Shown one piece after another: positions 43,690 to 55,489 of a DNA stretch of 64,000 nucleotides. Each line of letters opens with the position of its first letter. Positions within the stretch are counted from its first letter, which is position 1. Location: NCBI GenBank assembly GCA_050084985.1, contig JBITNC010000002.1, positions 6,386,001 to 6,450,000 of the forward strand. Reading direction: 5' to 3'. A program made the translations under genes and the position numbers. The DNA is from Nageia nagi (Eukaryota > Pinophyta). The notes under the pieces were generated by a model, which saw nothing but the letters and a program-made list of their open reading frames with translations, made no database searches and was not told where the DNA came from.

Positions 43690-45060
43690 ACCTCTTATGT
43701 AGGTAATTATTCATCATCAAATTATACCATTTTGAACTATCTAGAATGCTAAATATTACTATCTAGAATGCTAAAAAATATTTATGAATGCACTTATTGG
43801 AATATTATCATCAACTAATTCACAAACAAGTGCTTTAAGTAGGTTCTTTCTATGTCTATTAAATGTTATAATTAATTCATACATGCTAATCTTATAAGGA
43901 ATATTCTTCAATTGACTAGCATAATCATATTTGAATTTATCATTAGGAAGAGTAAGAGAGATATTACTTATTGGAATTACTACAATATTAAGGGTACCTT
44001 TGTTATTTCCTCTTGTAGCAATATTGTACTCTTTTTTGTATGATGAAGAATGTTATTTTGATTCTTGTTCTTCTTCATGGATAACCATGTTAACCATGCT
44101 AGTTGATTTATGAATATCTTGATTGATAAGGGGCTTAACCATTTCTCTATGCTTGTATTCAACTATTCCCTTATCAAGAAGTTCTTTCAATATTTTATTT
44201 ATATATAAGAAACTATTGGTATAATGGCCCTTCACTTGGTGATAACCATAATATATACATGGTTTATATAATCTAGTTTCTCCTCCTCATCCTCTAATTA
44301 TTTTCTTTGAATTCTTTCAACTAAGCCTTTTGCTAAGCAATCCTCAAATATTTTTGTAGGATAAATAAATGAAATTAGATATGTTTTCCTTGTATTGAGA
44401 GTATTCAATATTGATTTCAATAGCATTAACCTTGGTATCTACCTTTTTTGGATATGTATTATTAGGAAAATATTTAATGATGGATATATATTTATGTTGT
44501 CCTACTTCTACCATGGCTTTCTCTTTCATTATAAGCATGTAGATCATATCAATGAATGGTTGCTTCATGTAATTAATAGCATCATACTTGAGTTTAGGAT
44601 TGATAATTTGTATAAAAAGTTATGCTATGTGTTTCTTTGAAATAAAACTATCCAATACTCTCCATATTTTTTGAAATAGAGGCATAAACTCCTCTAATAT
44701 TTTACTATGTCCTTGCTTATATGATATTAAATATATAAATGTAAGATCTTGTTAGACATTGCACTTGAAATGTGTCTTGAATAATATTCTCAACTAAGCA
44801 TAAAAAGTAACTAATTTGTGCAGAACCATTTACAAGCCTCATTAGTAAGACTTAAAGGAAAATAATTGGCCTTTAAATTATTTTTTATTCTATATTTGAG
44901 CTCTATCAAACACATAAATCCTTACAGGTGGACATTGGGATCCTTGTCTCCATTGAAATTTTTAAGTTTTGGCTCTTTTTCTAAGGTAAGAAAAGTGTTT
45001 TGAATATCATCACTAAGGGGGTTACCTTTGTCTTCTAAAATCTCAATTCCATTTTTCTAA
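43690..45060 (-). pseudogene. Element Z: gag
   Basis: Minus strand. From 45000: LKNFNGDKDPNVHL, ELKYRIKNNLKANYFPLSLT, NEACKWF (gag core: F.GD.DP..HL..F......FP.SL...A..WF). Then YGYHQVKGHYTNSFLYINK, ILKELLDKGIVEYKHREMV (zinc-like region, final Cys lost) at 44280-44130, and NIPYKISMYELIITFNRHRK, a block that in plant gypsy polyproteins precedes the protease. The fragment ends at the element C LTR (43657). The matching protease begins at 22973 on the other side of C. Confidence 0.7.
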
Positions 45061-45404
45061 CACCAACTAATAAAAGTCTTGAATATATAAATATTTCAAT
45101 ATTTGTGATGCTAGATACTTGTAGCCCAACATCGATGCTACTGATAATGTTGATGGTACTTTTATTATATCCATTTGCAAACATGGCTTTTAAAGTGACA
45201 TCCATGCTATTAAATCCTACCATTTCTATCACACTCACAATATTTGATGATTAAATTTTTTCAAAAATTATAAGATTTTTTAAATGATAAAAATATTACA
45301 ATGTCTAAAATAAAAGTTTTATAAACCCTAATTTAAGAATTGAAAAATAAAATATTTCTAGTTTACCAATACGTAGATGATAAAATGTAACCCTAATTGG
45401 AGGT

Positions 45405-45905
45405 ACGGTGTTACAAGAATATATATCCTTAAATTATGAGCAATACTATGGAGCCTAGATTTCCTATGATACTTTAATAGAATAAATTCCTAATCCAAAT
45501 TTGAAATAATGAATATAATAATAGTAACAAAATTGAATGAAGTAACTTATGAATCCTATGAGAGAGGAATGATAAATACTTATGCACTTATCTCAATTAC
45601 CTTTAAGAAACTATTCAAACTTGGTGTGATATGCATAGATGACCTTGGAAGCAAATATGAAGGTTAGAAGTACTTCTTTCTAACAATGTTGATGTTGGGG
45701 AATGATGCAATCTAGCACTAATGTTGAGGGTCTTGTAACCTTTGAGTGAATTGATATTGGATCTAATGATTAGTAAATCAAGTATCAATGTATATTACAA
45801 ATGAATGACAAATAGCCCTTGATTTTAATATATTCCAATCTCGATAGGTGATTTCTAAAGATATCAATGAGTATTTTGAGAGATATGGATGGACCTATTG
45901 AGATT
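45405..45905 (-). mobile_element. Truncated LTR, same family as element C
   Basis: Shares AACTTATGAATCCTATGAG, AGAGAGGAATGATAAATACT and GAGAGATATGGATGG blocks with the element C LTRs in the same order and orientation. It breaks off near 45905, so the 5' (U3) part is missing. It lies upstream of the gag of element Z and is the best candidate for its 5' LTR. Confidence 0.6.
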
Positions 45906-46430
45906 TTTGCAATAGGTAACTCCCTAAGAAATATGATAATTTGACATCTATTTTCTCTAAAACTCATAACTTTTTTAAAAGTATTATCATCACTCAATAC
46001 TTCCATAATATCCTCATTTATTGAAAAAGGTTTCAGTTGCTAATGCATTATAGTTTTAGGATCTTCATCATCAGTATGAATATCTCTATTGACTACTCTC
46101 TTGGAACTATTTGAACTAGTTACAGAACTTTCACAATCGAAAGGAATCTCATCCATGTGACCTTGATAAGCTTCAATGAATGACTCATCATGGCTGGGTA
46201 TTTTAGATTTAGTAAGATGATGTTGCCTATGAATCCTTTCACTTATTCTCTTTATATCATGGAGCTAGGCAACTTTTATTTTCTTTGGAGTGTCTTTGCA
46301 TATATCATTAGTAGGCTCACATGAAATATTTACATTTGATATTTTTTATAAACTATAGTTAGTTCAAAAATAAAATGTTCCAACCCTAATTAATAGATGG
46401 ATATGCTATACAGAGGTGGGTGCTAATATG
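45906..46430 (-). pseudogene. Unclassified retroelement linker fragment
   Basis: Minus strand. Readable stretches are LHDIKRISERIHRQHHLTKS, DESFIEAYQGHMDEIPFDCE and FSINEDIMEVLSDDNTFKK. Acidic, serine-rich, resembling gag-protease linkers of plant gypsy elements, but no diagnostic motif. It is placed between two related LTRs. Confidence 0.4.
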
Positions 46431-47214
46431 TTGAATATATTTAGTCTCCCTAAGATTTACCTAAGTAAGAACTATGATAACATTAACATTAATGATAATG
46501 GATAATAACAATGAAATAATAGTAAATAAAAAAAAATATAAAATATTTTGATAAATATGTAAGAATGTAAATCACAACCTTATATTATTAGATCATATCT
46601 ATAATTAACCAAATGTATTGAGAAAAATATTTATAGAGATAAATAACTATCACCTTACCTTAATGATTGAAGGTATAAGCAAATCATAACTTATTGACAA
46701 TGTAGATATCAATATTACAAACTTCTTAGAAAAATATGATAGAATAATCCAAATCTATGATCACGCTGGGGATGACATTCATACTCAAGGAAATGTTCAT
46801 ACCAAGATCCCTATAATTTAGTATTCACAACCAATATCCAATAGTAGTATAATGATCAATAAACCTAATATAAAATATAATAGCAAAATATAAATTTGAT
46901 AAAGCTCATGTGATATCAAATCTCAATTTGAATAGGTGGTGTTGAAGAACACCTAAAAGTAGTAGCTAACTGTGATTTTTGAGATAAACATTTGATAGCC
47001 TCCTCATCTAGATAAATCCAACATTTATAGGTAAACAACTTCTGTAATACATGTCTAGAGGCTAGCATCGATGTTGGGATACCTTGTACAAAAAGAGAGC
47101 AAAGGTACATGAGAGGATGTTCATAATGATCAATTATAAGATATAACACGTAATGGTCTAATATAAATCACACTTAATAAGTACAATAAGGGTGAACAAA
47201 ATTAAGAGTCAACA
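46431..47214 (-). mobile_element. LTR related to the element C family
   Basis: Minus orientation, TGTTGACTCTTAATTTTG at 47214. It shares the TCTCAATTTGAATAGGTGGT and GATAAACATTTGATAG type blocks and the leader pattern (AACCCTAATTAATAG on its inner side) with the others. The inner end is approximate. Confidence 0.55.
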
Positions 47215-47229
47215 AAAGCAATGCAACAA

Positions 47230-48140
47230 ATGGTTTCATAAGAGCCCCTAGCCTTATCTTTGCCAACAGCGAATATTTTTCAAGTGATATCAAATGTAGA
47301 ACCTATCAATGCCAATCATGGATCTACCTCATATCATCACACTCAACAGGATATACCTCTTAGTGCACCTCATTTGGTTTTGCAAATCTTTTCTTTAGAT
47401 AATCAAAATCAAAATACATCATATGGCTTAGGGATACATTATAATCTCAAGTCTTTGAAGGTACCACATCCTAATCAAACTCTATCAATATAAGTTTTTA
47501 ATATTGGTCAATTTAATACTTCTTATCAATCCAACTAACAAGATCTAAATAAAAAATAAAGCAAATTTTAACAAATTCATCCTAAACTTATCATGAATTA
47601 AGCTTAATCTTTTCAACATGTTTTGAACCAACCTTCATAGAAAGCTCAAGGATACATCAATAAAATGTCTCATCCACCCAATCAAACTTACATACCAATC
47701 AACCTTACATAGTAAAAAGTTAATTTGTTCCAAATCAAGCATATAATTAATCATTGGAATAAATCATACAACAAGGCTATCAACCAACATATCAAGTTTA
47801 AAACATGTTGAATTGATAACTTTCAACATTGCATAATGACATCATAAAGAGGTTATACTACATGTAGTTAAAAATCAATAATCAAAGTAAAAGCAATATG
47901 TCTAATCATTCAATTATCTATGAACCTATCAACCCTATGGTTCCAATCAAGAAATTCCCCTACAAATTGAAAAATGTAATCCAAGATTTTATAGATAATG
48001 AGAAAATATCAACAAAAAATCCAATCACATCACCTAATCAATGCTTGGAAGTATTCAACAACCCTTTTCATAATCATGATGTGAATAGAGTAAATGCTTC
48101 TACATCAAGTGGACATACTTATTAGAATATGAAGATGCCA
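47230..48140 (+). pseudogene. Gypsy gag with core deleted
   Basis: Plus strand. The N-terminal part contains PTANIFQVISN and later QGYINKMSHPPNQTYIPINL. At 47898 the frame reads SNHSIIYEPINPMVPIKKF then directly LKNVIQDFIDNEKISTKNPI. In the copy at 50860-52780 the equivalents of these two segments (YRSIYHDPIHPLVLIK and LKNEIQDLTNNGII) are about 285 codons apart with the gag core between. So this copy has lost the core and the zinc-like region by one in-frame deletion. Confidence 0.65.
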
Positions 48141-49335
48141 CCTTCTTATGATTTTGTTGGATGAGATAATTACTAAGATTAACCTTAAGCATAAATCATA
48201 TTTTATCATCTTTATATCAAACATTATCATTTAGTCTTTTTTCATCAATTTGTTTTTTTTTAATCTTAGCATCTTATGAGCCAATACTAGAGCCTACTTC
48301 TCTTTGATGGTCCAACAATGGGTACTATGCCTGATAGGAAAATAATCACTCACCTCTTAACACCATCATGATTCTTCTTTATCTTTGTGTCTTCTTCATC
48401 ATTTGGCTTCACCATTATTGTTTATTATTTTTCATCATGTCATCATGTTTTATTTGTGATCATTGTATATATTGTATCTTGTTTATCTTAGTATATCATA
48501 ATTATATTTATGCTTACATAAAGCATGCCTTGAATCTTATTATCATTATCATATAATAATAGACACATATCTTTGAGGTCTATTTGATTCATTATCACTA
48601 TCAGTACCCATTGACCTCATTCCCAATAAGAATACAACCAATTGGATCATAATAATTATATGGGATTGCCTTACAATCAACTCCTCGAGGTTTATCATAA
48701 ATTGTTGACTATCATGGTTTCTAAGGAAAACATATTCTTGTGGAATATATGATAATAAATTTGATATGGATAAATATATTTGCTTATGTTTTCATCTCTA
48801 TCATTCATTAATGATCAATAATCATACCTTATCTTTATCATGAGCTTTGATCTTTGATAATATATCATATCATGATTAATAAGCACTTAGAAATGGTCAA
48901 TTAATATTCTATTAAAATCACCTTTATTCATCCATCATACCATAATTTGTGAGTCAAGGTATCACCCCTCTGAAGTCAAAGTTAATATCCTCACATCCTA
49001 GCATTTTGGGAACACATCATATATAATGGCTTTAGAATTATACTATAGCATAATCCTTTGCTTACCATTACTTGGAGAAAAGTTATCATTATCCTATTAT
49101 GATTATATCTTGAGCATTATCCTCCTTACAATCCATTCAACATGGGATGTGGAGATCAATTCTTTATAATCCATTTAATATGGGGTAAAGAAGTTACCAT
49201 CATATCATTATATTAAGCATGAGCATTATCATCCTTAAAATCCATTATTTTCATCACTAACACTCATATAAAATTGTAAGGTATCTTCTTGGGTGTGGAA
49301 AGAATCAAATATGGAAACTTCATATGTGAAATTTT
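48141..49335. other. No recognised gene
   Basis: Very AT-rich, with many TCATTATCATCATT-type stretches. Possibly the decayed continuation of the plus-strand gypsy copy; no motif can be named. Confidence 0.35.
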
Positions 49336-49630
49336 AAATCAGATCAAATTGTTCCACAATTGAATGATTTTAACTACAAATCATCACATACATGGATGAT
49401 TTACCAAATCATTGCATATGCAGATGATTTTCTTCCAAACACCATCAAACACTATCTTGACCAAATCATCACATACTTGAATGATTCATAAAATCATTGC
49501 ATAGATAGATGATTTTCTTGTAATCATCATCCAACATTATCTTTGTCAGATCATCACATAGTCCAATGAATAGTTAAATCATCACATAGATGATTCATTA
49601 CTGTAAATCATTCTACAAAGGAACAATTTT
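49336..49630. repeat. Array of 25-nt imperfect palindromic units
   Basis: Eight related 25-nt units start at about 49336, 49378, 49406, 49463, 49491, 49549, 49576 and 49605. The clearest are AAATCATC..GATGATTT at 49378, AAATCATTGCATATGCAGAT followed by GATTT at 49406, and AAATCATTGCATAGATAGAT followed by GATTT at 49491. Each can form a short hairpin with 7-8 bp arms. Spacers vary (3 to 33 bp). The outer units are more diverged. No coding. Confidence 0.75.
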
Positions 49631-50668
49631 ATCTATTAATAATTTTTGAGTCCTTTTATTTTTGTGTTTTGCATGTAGATTGAGTTTGTGCTAGAGGCAA
49701 CAATCCACTATTATTCATTTGTAAATTTGAAGTGTCATTTTGCATAGGATGCATCTGTACACCCTTGTCACATGGTTTTATTTTTTGAGCATTTTATTTT
49801 CATTCTTTGGTGCATAATGGTTGTTCCAATGGATGATTTTGATACAGAGTGTTGTAACCTTCATTTCTAGTGTCAAATTTGGAGTGTGAAGGAATGTTCA
49901 TGGGCAAGTTAGCTTTTTAATTCCTTTCAACACCTTGTCAATACCATTTGATTACTCTTTGCATGTAGGATTTCCACTTTATCTTAGTGAAAATTTGCAT
50001 TGCATCTTAGGGGGAGTGTTGCATTTCACATCAAAAATATTATTTGGTGTTTATAATCAATATATTAAAGAGATATTTTCTTCAATTTTAGGATTTGATC
50101 TACTCATTATTTTGTGCATCAAAGAAACTGCTATCTTTGCATTATCATTTATTTAAAAAAAACATTTATTGCTTTAGCATCCTTTGGTTGGGAGTGCCTT
50201 ACAATTTAATTTGGGAGGTGTACATGCATTGCACTTTCATATAGGATTGCACATCATATTTACTTCTTGCATTAAAGTCCATCACAAACTTAGGGAGTGC
50301 CTAGGGCATGTGGACTTGATCACCATGACCCATACTTGGATTTAATCACTAAGGTGGGAGCCCCCCTCTATTTGGATAGCAATCAATAGAGGCACTTGAG
50401 ATGCCCTTGCAAAATGTTTCATTGCCCCCAAAGGTTGAGCCTTTACCCAAAAACACTTGACTAGAATTATCTCTAGGAAAACTAACAAGAGTCAGGAATT
50501 TACAAGTGTATTTAAAATTCACTTCATTAAAAAGATAAGAGTCCAATTGAATAAGAAGCAACTAAATGAGATAAACACCATTGCTATCTATCATAATTGA
50601 TTCTTCATTTATATATCTTTGAGGTGTTCATGTGGAATGCTTATGCATTAGTCTTGCATTGCATCTTC
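49631..50668. other. No gene; possible LTR or leader of the plus-strand gypsy copy
   Basis: AT-rich, with phrases such as TTAGGGGGAGTGTTGCATTT (50009-50028), typical of leader or LTR parts of large plant gypsy elements. No boundaries could be set. Confidence 0.35.
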
Positions 50669-50775
50669 AAAATAAAAAATCTAAAAAATAAAAAAAAAAT
50701 CAAAAATAAAAAAAATCAAAAATCAAAAAAATCAAAAATCAAAAAAATAAAAAATAAAAAAATTAAAAATTAAAT
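50669..50775. repeat. A-rich low-complexity tract (AAAAATC)n
   Basis: Degenerate repeats of AAAAATCAAAAATAAAAAA over about 107 bp, shortly before the gag of the plus-strand gypsy element. Confidence 0.85.
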
Positions 50776-50859
50776 CATTTTAGGCTTGGTGTTTGTTTAC
50801 TTATAATTTTTTGGCACCTTTGGGACATATTTTATTTGACAACCATGTTGTTTGTTCCT

Positions 50860-52780
50860 TTTGTACCTTGCATGAGCCTAATGAACACCCTTAAGTCTAA
50901 TAAATCTAAACAAGAACAAGGTCAAACACTAAGTCCAAATCATGAATCACTTTGTCCACCTCATCATTCTAGTCCACTCAATTATCCTTCATCTCATGTG
51001 TCTTACCCTTCTCATGTCTATCTATTCCTCCTTATTATTCTAGTCCATCTTGTTGTCATCCTTGTCATTCTTTGTCTATTCATCCCACTATGCATTTTGA
51101 TTCATAATTGGCTTGTGAGATCAAGTCGAGTCACATATTTCAAGGTCTTATTTTATCTATAAAGGATTAATTACTTTATGAACCTATTGTTCAAGAAGCT
51201 TTATATAATCTCCTTGAACAATTCATGGTTCGAAGTTAGGAGAGTCAAACCATTCTTTCTTTGTCTTCATCTCCTAGATATATCTTTCATTGTCATGAGT
51301 CTTCATGTCATAGCTATCCTCCTTCTTATGTTAGCACTTCATCATCTGATACATCAATTCAAGGTAATTCAAGTCATCAAGTTCAACTAACTAGGTCTCC
51401 TAGTTTGTCAAAGTCTCATATCATGCAATTTGAGTCCTTAGTCACCCCTCATGACTTAGGGCTTGACCATTGTCTCCCTTCCTCAAGGGACACACAATCA
51501 AGTCCAATTCAACTCTAAGACAAATTTCAACAAGTGGCCTCCCAACCTTGTCAAAGTAGGAGTGCTTCTCCTTCTTTCATCATGCATCAACCATCAAGTT
51601 AAAATAAAGTACAAACCAATCAAATGGCTCAACAAAAAAGGTATTTTATTCTCAATGTAACATATAATCAACCATTGGGACATAACATATGACAAGATTA
51701 TCAACATCAAGAACAACATTCAACTTCATATGATGAGATCCTAAAGATATTGGAAAAAATTGAGTGAGAACTCAATAATCAAGGCAATTTAAAGAAAACA
51801 TATCGATCAATTTATCATGATCCAATTCATCCATTAGTCCTTATCAAGGTTTATCCTTACAATATCAAAATGCCAAAGATAGAAAAATTTATAGGGAAAG
51901 AGGATCCTTCAAAAAATCTCATGCAGTTTAAATATTGTTGTTACAACTTCACACATGATGATGTTCTCATGTTAAGAGTTTTTCCTATTACATTGGGAGA
52001 TCAAGCATTGAATTGGCATAACAACTTGCCTCAACATAACATCTTCTCCTTTGAATAATTGGCTGATCAACTCTTAAGCTATTTTGCTATTAACATAAGG
52101 AGAAGATCATTAATCACATACTTACTAAGCATATCTCAACATGATGATGAGTTGATAAAAGATTATGTGGGTAGATGGAGAGTAATTGAATTGGACTTAC
52201 CACATTCCTTGTCACATGATGAGTGTATCAAAATCTTGACCAAGAGTTTTCACAAAAAAATATCCTCTATATTAAAAATCTAACAACACAAATCTTTTAA
52301 GGATGGTTTATCAAAATTAATGCACATTGAAGAAATCAAGATTGAATTGGATGAAATCAAATTATGAGAGAATAATCATGATCAATATCAACAATGTAAT
52401 AACAATCATCAAACATATCATGAGCAATCAACAAGTTTATTGTCATATGAGGTCAATCAAACAACATCAAATCATCAACCTTTCTTACAATCAAACAAAC
52501 CATGGCTAAGAAGATATTTCACTCCTTTGGGGGATTATTTATTATACATATTACCAATATTATTATGAATAAATTTTTTGATGCTACCCCTGATCAAGCA
52601 AATTCAAGAAGCATCATCAAGACCTTGGTATAGAGCAAATACGTTTTGTGACTATCATAGGCAATGTGGACATGAAACCAATTAATGCATGTGATTGAAG
52701 AATGAAATTCAAGATCTTACTAACAATGGGATAATATCAACATAAGTGCCAATTGCATCATATAATCAATCTTCAGAAAA
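50860..52780 (+). pseudogene. Gypsy gag (plus strand)
   Basis: Plus strand. A Ser/Pro-rich N-terminal part (LSPNHESLCPPHHSSPLN; ESSCHSYPPSYVSTSSSD) shifts frame several times. The core is MPKIEKFIGKEDPSKNLMQF, VFPITLGDQALNWHNNLPQH, FAINIRRRSL and DELIKDYVGRWRVIELDLPH at 51870-52283, matching retrotransposon gag (F.G..DP...L..F......FP..L...A..W). The zinc-like region FCDYHRQCGHETN*CM then LKNEIQDLTNNGI is at 52640-52740 with two stops. Protease and later domains were not found downstream. Confidence 0.8.
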
Positions 52781-53989
52781 AATTAACAAATCAATTTCCT
52801 AAATCATGATCAAAACATCAAACATCATAAGCAAGTTTATCATCACCTTTGTTGGATGAGCCATTAGACATGTATTTATCCTTTATAGTCATCATAATTT
52901 ATATTTGGTCAAGTTAAGCATGTTTATCATTATCATAGTTATTTGTGTAAGCATCATATGCATGCGTATGCTTGGTAGGTCTACAATCATATGATCATTT
53001 TCCTTTTAAATATTGGGTCAAAGTAGAAGTCTTTATCATTTTTCATTTTATTATTATCTTTTGTACAAGCATTGTATGTCTGCATTCTATGAATATGCTT
53101 GGTATGTATATAAGAATATGATCACAACATCCCTTAGCATGATCCTCTTATGTGTCATGAATCTTTGATACACCATCAATTTGTCATATTTTTCTTCTCT
53201 TCTTTGTCTTGTATTGTTCTTCCTTTCTCTATCTTATACGTCAAACTTTACTCCATTTTTATTTTTATCTCATTTGGTCATATTTCAATCCTTATATCAT
53301 CATGTCATTATTATCCTTTATCATCATCTTGCACTTATTTGAGGTTGTTAGATATTATCTTTGATCTACGATGAAGCAAGAATAGTCCTAAAGATGCATG
53401 AAATTCAGCCCTACCTTCAGACTAAATTCGCTCTCGAACCTCAACTACCCCACAACCATAGTCAAACTGGTTTCCATATCAAATGATGATCAAGTACTGA
53501 TGATAAAATTAGGTAGGTGGTAAAATAAGTTATGGGCTCCTCTTGGGCACATTAGCTTCAACAACATGAACACCTTCACATAGACACTAGCTCAGTCCCA
53601 CCTCCATGTTGGAAACTATTTGATGGTCACCTATTAGCCCCTTTTTTAAAAAGCTGCCCATTTAGATTTGGGCCTACCATATTTTATAATGCTACCTTTT
53701 TTGGGTTTTTGAGTTTTTAATATATATTTTATTTGTTTTCCTTTTTTATTTTTACTAAAAAATACCTAAACTTTGAAAGCACATTTCTCACACATACATG
53801 ATTGTATTCTTGATTCGAACAAAGCATCACAAAACTAGAGATGAATAGAAAAAAATGAATATGAGTAATTTGAATAATAAGAGGATCCAAAGTTTGGATC
53901 ATTCTTCTCCATTAAGAGATATTTTGACCCCAAAAGCATTTAGGATGATGGAATGAGTTGAGGGTAGAGCTCCCTCACCTGATCAACTG
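52781..53989. other. No recognised gene
   Basis: AT-rich boundary zone between the plus-strand gag and the minus-strand element F. It presumably contains the 3' non-coding part of F, but no LTR matching 58531-59300 was found by eye. Confidence 0.35.
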
Positions 53990-55463
53990 CAAATCACTTG
54001 GCCTTATGTGGGTGTTGTCCTTCACATCGATATGCTACACCCCATATTCACCAATACGAGATGATATTTTCTTATTTTCCAATATTTATTCCTCAATTAG
54101 AATTATCATGTGCTTAGGGACTAAATACTCAACTAATGGTAACATAATCCTTACATCTTCTGCAACCAAAGCTAGTTCGTACAACTTTAAATTCTCAACA
54201 TTCATAATCTCAATATTCATAATGGAATAAATCTACATATAAGGTGGAAGGTCTAATTGGAATGCATTATCATCAATTTGTGTAATAATATTGAATGGTC
54301 CATACCTTATCGATTTCAACTTCTTCCCCTTACCATGTTGTCTCTCCTTACTAAGATGAAACCACACCTGATCCCCAACTTGAAACTTATGATCCACTCT
54401 ATAATAACCATGACTCTCCTTATACTTAGACTAACTCCTCTCCAACTATTCTTGCACCTTTTTATGAATCAACTTTATCCTTTCAATAAAATTCTTAGCC
54501 TTCTCCTCCTCATGATGAAGAATGGCATCTTCATTACTAGTTGAAGTAAAAACCATATCAAAAGGTGACTTTGAAAAGTAACCAAAACATGTCTCAAAAG
54601 GAGATTTATTAGTAGAAGAGTGTAAAGCCTAATTATATGCATGCTGTATATAAATCAAATGTTCATCCCAAGTATTAAGATGCTTACCACAATAACTTGT
54701 AAAATATGTACCACTATCCTATTTATCACTTCAGTTTGCCCATCTATATGTGAATGAAATGTTGTGCTCCTGTTTAACTTGGTATTCATCCTTTCCCACA
54801 AAGAAGTCCAAAAATTTACAAGAAACCTTGAATACTTATCATAAATAATGGAAGGAAGACTAAAATGTATCCACACATAAGTAAAGAAAAGGTTAGCTAC
54901 TTCTTAACCTATCACAATCTTTTTACATGGGATTAGAATACACATTTTACTGAATAGATCCATAACCACATGCAAACAATCATATCTTCTTTTGGAAATA
55001 GGATAACCTCCAATAAAATACAAATAAATGCTTTCCCATGGTCATGTAAGAACTGAAAATGGCATATAGAGATCAAGTTTACTATTATTGGGTTTTCTAA
55101 CACTACATAACATACAACCTTTGATATACATGTATACATTTCCTTGCATCTTAGGCTAATAACAATATATTTGCAAATTAACAAGAGTTCTTACAACACC
55201 AAAGTGTCCTGAAATAGGAGAAGTGTGAGCTTCCCTAATAAGATAATTCCTTCACCATTAGGAATACAAAGCTTTCCTAAATGAAAAAGTAATCCTTCAT
55301 GCACGTGAAAGTCAATATTTCCATTTTCATTACCATGACTCAATCTATGATAGATACTTTGAAAATCAAGATCATCAACATATTGTTCTTTATAACCTTC
55401 ATGCATTAAAGAACTATTTTGCATGATTATACCAATAGCTACAATAGGAGGTATAATCAACAT
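53990..55463 (-). pseudogene. Element F: gypsy integrase
   Basis: Minus strand. Zinc-binding start: YVDDLDFQSIYHRLSHGNE, FHVHEGLLFHLGKLCIPNGE, then CMLCSVRKPNNSKLDLYMPF. Core: YLYFIGGYPISKRRYDCLHV (normally DFI.GLP, first Asp now Tyr), VVMDLFSKMCILIPCKK, then WIHFSLPSIIYDKYSRFL (second Asp present), SLWERMNTKLNRSTTFHSHI and DGQTEVINR with the catalytic Glu. The GPY/F-type end RYGPFNIITQIDDNAFQLDL then PPYM is at about 54250. This module is typical of chromoviruses; no chromodomain was seen. Multiple stops. Confidence 0.85.
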
Positions 55464-55489
55464 ATCGAAAATCTTATTTTATGAACCCT

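Noticed and set aside
49336-49630. CRISPR-like array
   Set aside because: Units are palindromic but diverged, spacers vary from 3 to 33 bp, no cas genes exist, and the context is a plant nuclear retroelement.
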